DNA from: a bacterium
Lineage (GTDB): Bacteria; UBA9089; JASEGY01
Assembly (NCBI GenBank): GCA_030019105.1
Contig: JASEGY010000200.1
Location: forward strand, 1 to 6,584
Direction: 5' to 3'
DNA length: 6,584 nt
Positions 1-5,526 of the stretch are shown here, one piece after another. The notes beneath the pieces are model-generated. The model made no database searches, was not told the DNA's origin, and saw nothing but the letters and a program-made list of their open reading frames with translations. A program made the position numbers and the translations under genes. Positions within the stretch are counted from its first letter, which is position 1. Each line of letters opens with the position of its first letter.

Positions 1-36
1 CTTGAACCTTGAACCTCTGAACCTGACAACCTGAAC
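1..36. repeat. Short degenerate tandem repeat (TTGAACC type)
   Basis: The window opens with a run of related 7-8 nt units built on TTGAACC: CTTGAAC, CTTGAAC, CTCTGAAC, CTGACAAC, CTGAAC. The array is cut by the window edge, so its full length is unknown. It is a different family from the CGGATTT heptamers inside the operon, but similar in style. No coding role is visible. Confidence 0.6.
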
Positions 37-68
37 GGGTTCTACCATGACTTTTCAAGAAGATACAA

Positions 69-139
69 AGGAGTTTACCCTTTAGGGTTTCATTTGCAGC
101 ACAATCTCAAGAGAATGAAAGGCTAAAGCCTAAACTCCT
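69..139. repeat. 71-bp MITE/REP-like inverted repeat
   Basis: Two 26-nt arms (69-94 and 114-139) are inverted copies with 22 of 26 positions pairing around a 19-nt loop. The four mismatches are all in one inner block. There the left arm reads CCCTTTAGGG and the right arm GGCTAAAGCC, each a small palindrome by itself. A further mini-hairpin, CCTC-CTTTA-GAGG, follows at 137-149. It lies about 100 nt past the pilW stop. No T-tract follows it on the minus strand, so it is not a clear intrinsic terminator. A dispersed non-autonomous element or REP-like repeat is the best reading. Sequence 140-240 between it and pilW holds only an 8-nt direct repeat, AGACGGGA, at 203-210 and 216-223. Confidence 0.7.
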
Positions 140-240
140 CCTTTAGAGGTTGCCATGAGTCTAAAAATTTACCCCTCGAATCCGCCTTAAGCCAATTTTA
201 AGAGACGGGATTCTCAGACGGGAGGGAGGCATTTGAGGTA

Positions 241-801
241 TCAGGGAATATTTCGGGGGACTACTCGAGTTTTTAAAGCAGCATCAGCCTGGCCGTCGCC
301 ATTAATGTCAACCTTTATCTCGACCTGGACCTGACGAATATCGGCCGGAGTTGGAACGGCGGAAAGGGTATCGCCATTGCTGTCAAAATAGGTAAAGTGC
401 AGGCCATCAGGGTCCAGGATGTGATCAACAATAGTAACAGGGATTCCAGCGGCATCTGTTCTCTCAATACTCCCGGTAGTAGCCGCCACATAGGAATAAT
501 CAATGGTATTAATAACCACCCCCGCACTGTCACTTATGTCAAATTCGATGGAATCTTCATCAGCCGAATTAATATTACTCGCCAGCCTCAGTTCGTCAAT
601 CAGGCCAGGATTTTGGGGATTGTCCAACTCTCCGTCCATGGCAAATCTGGCGGTCTGGACAGCGCGCGCCTTCCCTTCTCCCTTTACCGAGGAAAGCAGC
701 CCTGAAACAAGAAAGGTGTAGAGACTCAAGACCATTACTAACAGAATAGCGGTAGTAATAAGCACCTCTATGAGAGTAAAACCTTTCTCACTTTTAACCA
801 T
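241..801 (-). CDS. PilW/PulJ-type minor pilin (prepilin N-methylation motif)
   Basis: This 186-residue protein is a type IV pilin-like subunit, expected to be processed by prepilin peptidase and built into a pilus or pseudopilus. The leader MVKSEKG is followed by F8-T-L-I-E12, the canonical G/F cleavage site with Glu at mature position 5, and then a hydrophobic helix to about residue 35. The C-terminal half is beta-rich and acidic and has DINGDGQAD at 165-173, which fits the DxNxDGxxD calcium-loop pattern. The end, LKTRVVPRNIP, resembles PilW/PulJ C-termini. The ATG lies 3 nt after the pilX stop, and its Shine-Dalgarno GAGGTGA (805-811) includes that TGA, so translational coupling is likely. 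It is the last gene seen in the operon. The pilin class is secure; the PilW subtype is inferred from length, ending and neighbours. Confidence 0.88.
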   Translation of the reverse strand: MVKSEKGFTLIEVLITTAILLVMVLSLYTFLVSGLLSSVKGEGKARAVQTARFAMDGELDNPQNPGLIDELRLASNINSADEDSIEFDISDSAGVVINTIDYSYVAATTGSIERTDAAGIPVTIVDHILDPDGLHFTYFDSNGDTLSAVPTPADIRQVQVEIKVDINGDGQADAALKTRVVPRNIP

Positions 802-804
802 AAG

Positions 805-1167
805 TCACCTCATAACAATAATGTCAACTGTGTCACTGTAGTCGGTAGGAAGCAAGGTATAGGATAAAAACTCTCCCGCGTTTAATTTTGCTACCTCCGC
901 CCGAAAGTCAGAATTATGCTGCAGCTTCCAGAGGGCGTGATCTATTCCTCCCTCAGCCGACGGCAAGCCCTGAATGTAATGTTCATCTATCTTGGCCCTC
1001 CTGGACTCAGAAATGGTCAGGATCGTATAGGCGCTCCCTAAAGCTATTATCGCCAACATAAGTATCATCGCCACCACCAGGGTCATCCCCTCTTCGGATT
1101 TCGGATTTCGGATTTCGGATTTCGGATTGTTCCCATTGCGGACTGCGAATTTCAATAACTTAAGCAT
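805..1167 (-). CDS. Short PilX-like minor pilin with repeat-derived leader
   Basis: This 120-residue protein has a leader of about 27 residues, then G27/M28-TLVVAMILMLAIIALGSAY, a PilX_N-like hydrophobic helix. There is no Glu at mature position 5 (it is V32), as is common in PilX/GspK-like proteins. AEGGIDHALWKL (71-82) matches the PilX-type AExGIxxALWxL signature. The ATG has AGGGGG (1176-1181) 8 nt upstream. Residues 14-25 (NPKSEIRNPKSE) are encoded by a perfect heptanucleotide tract, which makes the leader unusually long. The protein stops at VDIIVMR, short for a PilX-type protein, just where a beta-rich C-terminal part would be expected. A tail of that kind is instead found on the two propeller genes upstream. 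It may be a truncated pilin that still works as a minor subunit. Assignment rests on motifs. Confidence 0.78.
   Translation of the reverse strand: MLKLLKFAVRNGNNPKSEIRNPKSEEGMTLVVAMILMLAIIALGSAYTILTISESRRAKIDEHYIQGLPSAEGGIDHALWKLQHNSDFRAEVAKLNAGEFLSYTLLPTDYSDTVDIIVMR
1093..1128. repeat. Perfect CGGATTT heptanucleotide tract inside pilX
   Basis: A perfect period of 7 nt runs for 36 nt, with C at 1095, 1102, 1109, 1116 and 1123, giving about 5.1 copies. It lies in codons 14-25 of the PilX-like gene, between the start codon and the transmembrane helix. The repeat unit is not a multiple of 3, so gain or loss of one unit would shift the reading frame. Confidence 0.9.
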
Positions 1168-1180
1168 TTTTCATTCCCCC

Positions 1181-1281
1181 TGGATTGCGGATTTCGGATT
1201 ATCGATTGCGGATTGTGGACTTGCGATTGCAGATTTAGAATCCGAAATCGATATGTCCGCAATCCGAATTCCGAAATCCGC
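1181..1281. repeat. Head-to-head heptamer array between pilV and pilX
   Basis: Almost the whole 119-nt gap between the pilV stop and the pilX start is made of 7-nt units. Positions 1181-1236 hold eight units in the CGGATTT orientation (variants CGGATTA, TCGATTG, CGGATTG, TGGACTT, GCGATTG, CAGATTT). Positions 1239-1281 hold six units in the opposite orientation (AATCCGA, AATCGAT, TGTCCGC, AATCCGA, ATTCCGA, AATCCGC). The outer ends pair perfectly for 13 nt (1186-1198 with 1270-1282). The minus-strand transcript can therefore fold into a long imperfect hairpin ending a few nt before the pilX ribosome binding site. Confidence 0.8.
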
Positions 1282-1286
1282 ATTTT

Positions 1287-1727
1287 TTATTGTATAATTG
1301 TCCCCATCCTTCTCACCCTGGCTTGATTATTCTCCTGCCAATCTATTTCTACCACTACAAGCAGATAATCATTAATATCACCGTCATAGTCATCTATTCC
1401 CTGACTATCAGCCGCATCATCGACATAATAGACCGTGGTGGTCATCGTTCCGGACAAATTGTCACTTATGGGAAAGGGCAACAACACCTCGGGACCAGGC
1501 ATAAGGTTAATATCAGCCTCAATCCCGGCCCGGCCTTTTGCTCTAACTATCTCTAACTTCTCGTGAGCCTTGTGAATAGCTTCGGTGGCATGTTTGGTAT
1601 TAACGGTAGAGACCGCCCCCTGATAGAAGACGGTTGCGGCCGCCAGAGCTACCAATAACAAGATCACGGCCGCAACCATCGTTTCAGCCAGCCCAAATCC
1701 TTTCTCACTTTTCCAAATTCGCCCCAT
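1287..1727 (-). CDS. PilV/PulI-type minor pilin
   Basis: This 146-residue type IV pilin-like protein has the leader MGRIWKSEKG, then F11-GLA-E15 with Glu at mature position 5, and a hydrophobic helix to about residue 34. HKAHEKLEIVRAKG (52-65) matches the AxxKLExxR region of PilV/PulI-like proteins. The C-terminal strands LLVVVEIDW and ARVRRMGTII are also typical. An acidic loop, IDDYDGDINDY (111-121), may bind a cation. An in-frame GTG at 1832 would extend the protein by 35 residues, but it lies inside the upstream gene. The ATG at 1727 is preceded by GGAGGTG (1734-1740) at 6-nt spacing and gives a normal prepilin leader, so this start was chosen. It lies 94 nt after lipoprotein B; that gap holds nothing recognisable apart from the ribosome binding site. 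Confidence 0.85.
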   Translation of the reverse strand: MGRIWKSEKGFGLAETMVAAVILLLVALAAATVFYQGAVSTVNTKHATEAIHKAHEKLEIVRAKGRAGIEADINLMPGPEVLLPFPISDNLSGTMTTTVYYVDDAADSQGIDDYDGDINDYLLVVVEIDWQENNQARVRRMGTIIQ

Positions 1728-1733
1728 TTTAAA

Positions 1734-1740
1734 CACCTCC
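1734..1740 (-). promoter_or_regulatory. Shine-Dalgarno deciding the pilV start
   Basis: The minus strand reads GGAGGTG, then TTTAAA, then the ATG at 1727. The strong match at 6-nt spacing argues for this start over the GTG at 1832. Confidence 0.8.
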
Positions 1741-1821
1741 GAAAAAAACCTTGGCGGTCTACTTGTATCCTCTTCAAATCTATTAAGGAAAAACAAGTCA
1801 TCAAACTTATTCCCAATACCT

Positions 1822-2322
1822 TCATTGCTCACCTTTAGCTGTTTTGAACGGTCTTTCTATATACTCTTTAATCCACCCCTCTGCCTTCCTTTTATCTATT
1901 TCATACGGCCCCTCAGCGCAAAATTCCCACAGGTCTGCCCGAAGTTCATTCCTTCTGGCCTCTTTCTCAGTCCATGAAAGATCACTCTCAAGCACGTTAG
2001 TTACCTCCTGACTAATCCGGGCAAGCTCTTCTTTTATCTTTTCTCTATCGTCTAAGCTTAATCGGGGATAGGCCTCTTCGACCTCCCTCGCTTCTTGAGA
2101 TAGCTCATCAGCTACTTCTTCCTTTACTTCTGCTTTCCTTTCCTCTATCTGTTTCCTTTTCTCCATTAGTATTTGCTGCCCTGTTTTAGCCTTTTCAAAA
2201 GACATCCCCTGCTCCTGCTTGGGAACAGGCTCTTGACTGCCACACCCAAGATTAAAGACCGAAACCAGGAGAAATAGAAGAAATCCGCCTATAAAACCTT
2301 TATCTGAATTTCGCTGGAACAC
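1822..2322 (-). CDS. Lipoprotein B: small helical lipoprotein, paralogue of lipoprotein A
   Basis: I do not recognise a named family for this 166-residue protein. The N-terminus MFQRNSDKGF is followed by a hydrophobic stretch ending in FNLGC. Cys27 would be the lipidated residue; the -3 position is Asn, so the lipobox is imperfect. The rest is highly charged and probably all helix or coiled coil. KTGQQILMEK (46-55) matches KTGREILQEK in lipoprotein A. Residues 96-159 align without gaps to the 64-residue domain present twice in lipoprotein A, ending IKEYIERPF. The GTG start has GGAGGGAG (2330-2337) 7 nt upstream and overlaps the propeller 2 gene by 23 nt, which suggests translational coupling. 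It may be an outer-membrane-anchored partner of the propellers or pilins. That function is inferred from position only. Confidence 0.7.
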   Translation of the reverse strand: MFQRNSDKGFIGGFLLFLLVSVFNLGCGSQEPVPKQEQGMSFEKAKTGQQILMEKRKQIEERKAEVKEEVADELSQEAREVEEAYPRLSLDDREKIKEELARISQEVTNVLESDLSWTEKEARRNELRADLWEFCAEGPYEIDKRKAEGWIKEYIERPFKTAKGEQ

Positions 2323-3415
2323 CTTTCATCTCCCTCCAATTCATAGTATTGGGCAGCGGCAAACCTGTAGTAGAATCTATAGTTACCTCCAACATAACTG
2401 TCCGTCTGACCCCACCCTGATTTGCAATAGAAATTATAGTCAATGGGATAGGTGGGGATGGAGGCCCGGGCGGAGTGGTAGAACTCCAGCCCTCAGCGAG
2501 GAAAATTCTATTATTACATGTATCAGCAATAACAAAGTCAATCCTTCCATCATCACGAATTACAAAATCAAGTCCATGAGGATAGTTCAGACCAGTGATC
2601 AATTCGCCAACCTTCACCGGGTTACCATCCTTATCAAATTTAAATTCGACTAATCGTCCCTGGCTGGAGTAATAACCACCACTTTCTATGATAGCCACAT
2701 GGCCATTGGGCAACAGCTCCGCATCGTAAGGTGCATCCAGACCCGTTATCTCCCAAACCACCGTCCCATCCAGCCTTATTTCTTTGACTTTCTTGGTGTT
2801 CCTCTCGGCAATTACGATATTTCCATTAGGAAGAGCATCGGCGCTGACCGGGTTGCTCCCGGTGCTGCACTCCCACAATCTATTTGTGGGATTATCCTTA
2901 TCAATAATAAAGACCTCATTAGAATAGCGCATAGTAACCAGAAGATGTCCGGCATAGGGACCATCCTTAATGATATCTCCATCCAGGGCGCCATCCGAAC
3001 CCTTGCCCTCGGCATCAGCATCATACCATTTCCTCACCTTGCTTCCGGAAGCATTTACTTCCCAAATTCTCCCGTGACCTTCATGGGGTTCAACGATCAA
3101 GGTATTACCATTTGACAACCTTTCAGACCTGGTCATCTTCACTGAATTGTCATAAACAACCTTCTCAGCCCCCCCACCGTTTACATAATCAGGTGTAACC
3201 TCAATCACCCTTCGCCTGTTATGCATCTCGGTAATTAGAAGATTGCCCGCACCCGGCAATCCTTCCTTAATGACAATGACATCATAAGGATAAGAATTGT
3301 ATGATCCGCCCGTAGGAAGACCATAGTTCCAGAGGATATCACCTGAATCCGCCCCTCCACCGCCGGGGAAAATAAATAAGCAGATCAAAGTTGCTATTAG
3401 AATTCTTCTCATCAT
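2300..3415 (-). CDS. Secreted NHL-like beta-propeller with shared C-terminal tail (propeller 2)
   Basis: This 371-residue exported protein starts with signal peptide MMRRILIATLICLFIFPGGGGA (cleavage near residue 22). The body, to about residue 310, has repeated blades of NHL or arylsulfotransferase-like style: LSNGNTLIVEP (100-110), LPNGNIVIAERN (195-206) and LPNGHVAIIESGG (235-247), each followed by an I/V-x-E-I/V/F strand. No catalytic set is recognisable, so binding is more likely than catalysis. A proline-rich linker, TTPPGPPSPPIP (313-324), leads to a tail (326-368) with IISIANQGGVRRTV and MNWREMKGVP. Propeller 1 carries the same tail. The start at 3415 (ATG ATG) follows GAGGTGGAG and begins a good signal peptide. 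A longer reading frame from 3520 overlaps propeller 1 and was rejected. The gene lies 49 nt after propeller 1. Confidence 0.8.
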   Translation of the reverse strand: MMRRILIATLICLFIFPGGGGADSGDILWNYGLPTGGSYNSYPYDVIVIKEGLPGAGNLLITEMHNRRRVIEVTPDYVNGGGAEKVVYDNSVKMTRSERLSNGNTLIVEPHEGHGRIWEVNASGSKVRKWYDADAEGKGSDGALDGDIIKDGPYAGHLLVTMRYSNEVFIIDKDNPTNRLWECSTGSNPVSADALPNGNIVIAERNTKKVKEIRLDGTVVWEITGLDAPYDAELLPNGHVAIIESGGYYSSQGRLVEFKFDKDGNPVKVGELITGLNYPHGLDFVIRDDGRIDFVIADTCNNRIFLAEGWSSTTPPGPPSPPIPLTIISIANQGGVRRTVMLEVTIDSTTGLPLPNTMNWREMKGVPAKFR

Positions 3416-3464
3416 TGATCTCCACCTCTCTTTTTGCGCCGTGAGTTGTGAACGGCAACCCCGT

Positions 3465-4589
3465 TTATTTCCTGAATTCCTCCGGAACGCCCTTCTGTTC
3501 TTGCCAATTGGTAATAACAACCTCTCCTGTGCCCGTGTTCAGATTTCCCTGAACCGTAACCGTTCGCCTCACCCCGGCTTGATTGGCAATAGAGATAATG
3601 GTTACAGGAACTTCCGTTCCCCCAAACTTACAGACATACATCTTCCCTGATGAAAGCCCCAGATACAAAGTGCCGGTTTTGCTGTCGCCAACATACTCCA
3701 CACCCCAGTACTTTCCACCTAACTCAGGCTCATAAGTACGGTACAGATCAGCATATCCGTCGCTAAAATTTATGGGAGCACTCCAGGGGTCGCTTGTGCT
3801 TTCCCTTTCACTCATCCATATCTTACATGTCCCACTTCTTGTAGAAAGGAAAAACATCAGCAGTCCATCATCAGAGATAACACAGTCTTCATCCGTTGAG
3901 GTAGAATTGACATTGGGTATCTTCGAGAAGTTACCAAAGGGATTCGTAAGACTGGTCCTGGTGGCAACATAGAGATCTCTATTGCTAGAAGTATTATTAA
4001 CTATAATCCGCAGGCCATCCTCTGATATCTCCGGATCACCCTCCCCGCCACCGGTAGTTATAGCAGCGCCACCTAAACTTTGATTGTAGTCTCGCAGTCT
4101 CATTTTACTACCCCAGGTGCCATCAACATTTTTAAAAGACACCCAGGTCGTGCCGCCGTTCTCCCAGACAAGCATCGTTCCATTAAGAGCAAAAGAGGGA
4201 CAATAATCATCACCACTTGTATTTATATTTGGTGAGATGTTATTCATATTCTTCGGAGTCAGGTCCGAGCCATCAACTCTATCATACCAGTCATCATTTA
4301 TTGAGGCCCTTTGAAGCCTATACATATCATAGCTCCCCCCCTGCCAATTCGGGAAGGGGACACCATCACCATTTTTCTTCCTATCCTTATGGACATTTAT
4401 GATCATAGTCAGCCCATCCGGGGTAATAGCCAATGAACCGCCTCTATTATACCAACCGACATTCTTACCGGTTATACCCATGACATCAACCGGCTCTCCA
4501 AAGCGGCTGAAATCAAATCCAAAGGAATTCACCGATAAGCCGAGCAAAAAAATCAAAAAAACAGACCCTTGCGTAAAAGTTTTAAACAT
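3465..4589 (-). CDS. Secreted PD40/TolB-like beta-propeller with shared C-terminal tail (propeller 1)
   Basis: This 374-residue exported protein has a signal peptide over residues 1-24 (ending NSFG). It has several PD40/TolB-type blades: LAITPDGLTMIINV (53-66), PSFALNGTMLVWE (131-143), PEISEDGLRIIVNN (186-199) with DLYVATR, and CVISDDGLLMFFLSTRSG (236-253) with KIWMSER. The SxDGLxxxFxSxRxGxxxIWxxxR pattern is characteristic of this propeller type, which usually binds proteins or ligands rather than catalysing a reaction. The tail (328-370) reads VTIISIANQAGVRRTVTVQ ... NWQEQKGVPE and matches propeller 2. Start 4589 has GGGAGGTG at 6-nt spacing. The longer frame from 4664 would add 25 residues read from the upstream repeat array and was rejected. 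It probably acts outside the inner membrane; the exact role is unknown. Confidence 0.8.
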   Translation of the reverse strand: MFKTFTQGSVFLIFLLGLSVNSFGFDFSRFGEPVDVMGITGKNVGWYNRGGSLAITPDGLTMIINVHKDRKKNGDGVPFPNWQGGSYDMYRLQRASINDDWYDRVDGSDLTPKNMNNISPNINTSGDDYCPSFALNGTMLVWENGGTTWVSFKNVDGTWGSKMRLRDYNQSLGGAAITTGGGEGDPEISEDGLRIIVNNTSSNRDLYVATRTSLTNPFGNFSKIPNVNSTSTDEDCVISDDGLLMFFLSTRSGTCKIWMSERESTSDPWSAPINFSDGYADLYRTYEPELGGKYWGVEYVGDSKTGTLYLGLSSGKMYVCKFGGTEVPVTIISIANQAGVRRTVTVQGNLNTGTGEVVITNWQEQKGVPEEFRK

Positions 4590-4595
4590 TAAAAA

Positions 4596-4603
4596 CACCT
4601 CCC
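4596..4603 (-). promoter_or_regulatory. Shine-Dalgarno deciding the propeller 1 start
   Basis: The minus strand reads GGGAGGTG, six nt before the ATG at 4589. It is nearly the same block as the one in front of pilV, and it excludes the 25-residue extension read from the repeat array. Confidence 0.8.
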
Positions 4604-4614
4604 AATCTCTATTG

Positions 4615-4669
4615 CGGATTGCGGATTGTGGATTTAAAAAACCTGTAATCTGCACTCTGCACAATCCGC
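4615..4669. repeat. Head-to-head heptamer array between lipoprotein A and propeller 1
   Basis: Three heptamers in the CGGATTT orientation (CGGATTG, CGGATTG, TGGATTT; 4615-4635) face three in the opposite orientation (AATCTGC, ACTCTGC, AATCCGC; 4647-4669). GCGGATTGTG (4621-4630) and CACAATCCGC (4660-4669) pair perfectly for 10 bp. The layout is the same as in the pilV-pilX gap. It fills most of the 87-nt spacer just upstream of the propeller 1 ribosome binding site. Confidence 0.75.
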
Positions 4670-4676
4670 CCGCCTT

Positions 4677-5480
4677 TTATTTTTGGGCCCCTCTAAATGG
4701 TTTCTCTACATATTTTTCAAAATACTCGTCTACATCTCCACTATATATACCTGGCCCGACCTTTTCATCCAGAAGTTCCTGAAGCTTGTCCCTGAGCTTC
4801 TCTTTTTCTTTTTCCTTCTCAGCCCCATCAGAGTCACTCTGAAGAAGCTCTTCGACCTCTTGCCTGATCCCGGTCAGACCCTGCTCAAATCTTTCTTCGG
4901 CTTCCTTCTCATTTCGAACCAAAATGATTGGGTCATCTACATATCTCTCAATTAACCTGTCGATATCTTTATCTGCAAGCTGACCACCGCTCTTTTCAAC
5001 AAGGTCCAACACCTGCTGTCTGAGCCGCCTTTTACGGCTCTCCAACCGAGAGTCATCAATGTCACTTGCCCCCAGTTCTCTGGCCTCCTGGTAGATCATC
5101 TCCAATTCCTCTTTTAGCGGCCCTTCCTTTTTTAGAAGCTCTTTTAGCGATAATTTCCGTCCCGAGGAGCCGGAGCCCGGAAGTTCTTTCCCCGCCTGTC
5201 TCAGCTTTTCCTGAAGAATCTCGCGGCCTGTTTTCTTCGATACACGCTCTTCTCTCTGGCTGACCTCAGAGACATCTTCCTGGCCGCAGCCAAAGAGGCC
5301 GAAAAGGAATATGATCCCCAGGGCTAGCCACCATATCTTCAGTTTCGGGTTCGGGGCACCCGCTGCCAGACCGGCTCGGCCCGCCAGGCCGGCTCGGCCT
5401 TGCGGGTCGTCGGGTTTCGAGTTTCTAGTTTTCGGGTCTCGAACTACCCATGAATACGGCCTATTAGCATTCTTTATCAT
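4677..5480 (-). CDS. Lipoprotein A: helical lipoprotein with two ~64-residue repeats
   Basis: This is a 267-residue protein of no recognised family. A long, unusual N-region (1-47) precedes a hydrophobic helix and the lipobox LFGC, with Cys65 as the lipidation residue. Much of the N-region is repeat-like, including GRAGLA twice from an 18-nt tandem repeat. The mature part is charged and helical. KTGREILQEK (83-92) is shared with lipoprotein B. Two copies of one domain follow at 122-185 (ending DIDRLIERYVDDPI) and 198-262 (ending DVDEYFEKYVEKPF). A lysine/glutamate run, EKEKEKEK, lies in the second copy. ATG 5480 has AAGGA and GAGGG upstream. An in-frame TTG at 5501 would overlap this Shine-Dalgarno and is less likely. 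It is the first gene of the operon, about 40 nt from the predicted transcription start. Confidence 0.72.
   Translation of the reverse strand: MIKNANRPYSWVVRDPKTRNSKPDDPQGRAGLAGRAGLAAGAPNPKLKIWWLALGIIFLFGLFGCGQEDVSEVSQREERVSKKTGREILQEKLRQAGKELPGSGSSGRKLSLKELLKKEGPLKEELEMIYQEARELGASDIDDSRLESRKRRLRQQVLDLVEKSGGQLADKDIDRLIERYVDDPIILVRNEKEAEERFEQGLTGIRQEVEELLQSDSDGAEKEKEKEKLRDKLQELLDEKVGPGIYSGDVDEYFEKYVEKPFRGAQK
5364..5399. repeat. Two 18-nt GC-rich tandem units in the lipoprotein A leader
   Basis: Units 5364-5381 and 5382-5399 differ at two positions and encode GRAGLA twice. They are much richer in GC than the surrounding sequence. Flanking stretches such as ACCCGAAA and CTCGAAACCCGA also look repeat-derived. 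The whole block lies between the start codon and the transmembrane segment. Confidence 0.75.
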
Positions 5481-5526
5481 TTTCCCTCTTCCTTCCAACA
5501 AAAAAATGTTTTACTATCCTATTATT

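Noticed and set aside
1728..1832. N-terminal extension of the PilV-like protein from GTG 1832
   Set aside because: It overlaps lipoprotein B, lacks a prepilin-like leader, and the ATG at 1727 has an excellent Shine-Dalgarno.
1852..2322. Prepilin cleavage motif (SDKG/F) at the start of lipoprotein B
   Set aside because: There is no Glu at position 5, the hydrophobic stretch is short, and it ends in LGC followed by a charged helical protein, so a lipoprotein fits better.
2699..3115. 138-codon plus-strand reading frame
   Set aside because: It is a shadow of propeller 2 with no domain, no ribosome binding site and low-complexity translation.
3438..3456. Small GCCGT/ACGGC hairpin between the propeller genes
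   Set aside because: Only 5 bp with a 9-nt loop and no T-tract on the coding strand; too weak to call.
3416..3520. 35-residue extension of propeller 2
   Set aside because: It overlaps the end of propeller 1 and hides the signal peptide that starts at MMRRILI.
4590..4664. 25-residue extension of propeller 1 (contains NPQSAIRN)
   Set aside because: It is read from the intergenic heptamer array; the ATG at 4589 has GGGAGGTG and begins a signal peptide.
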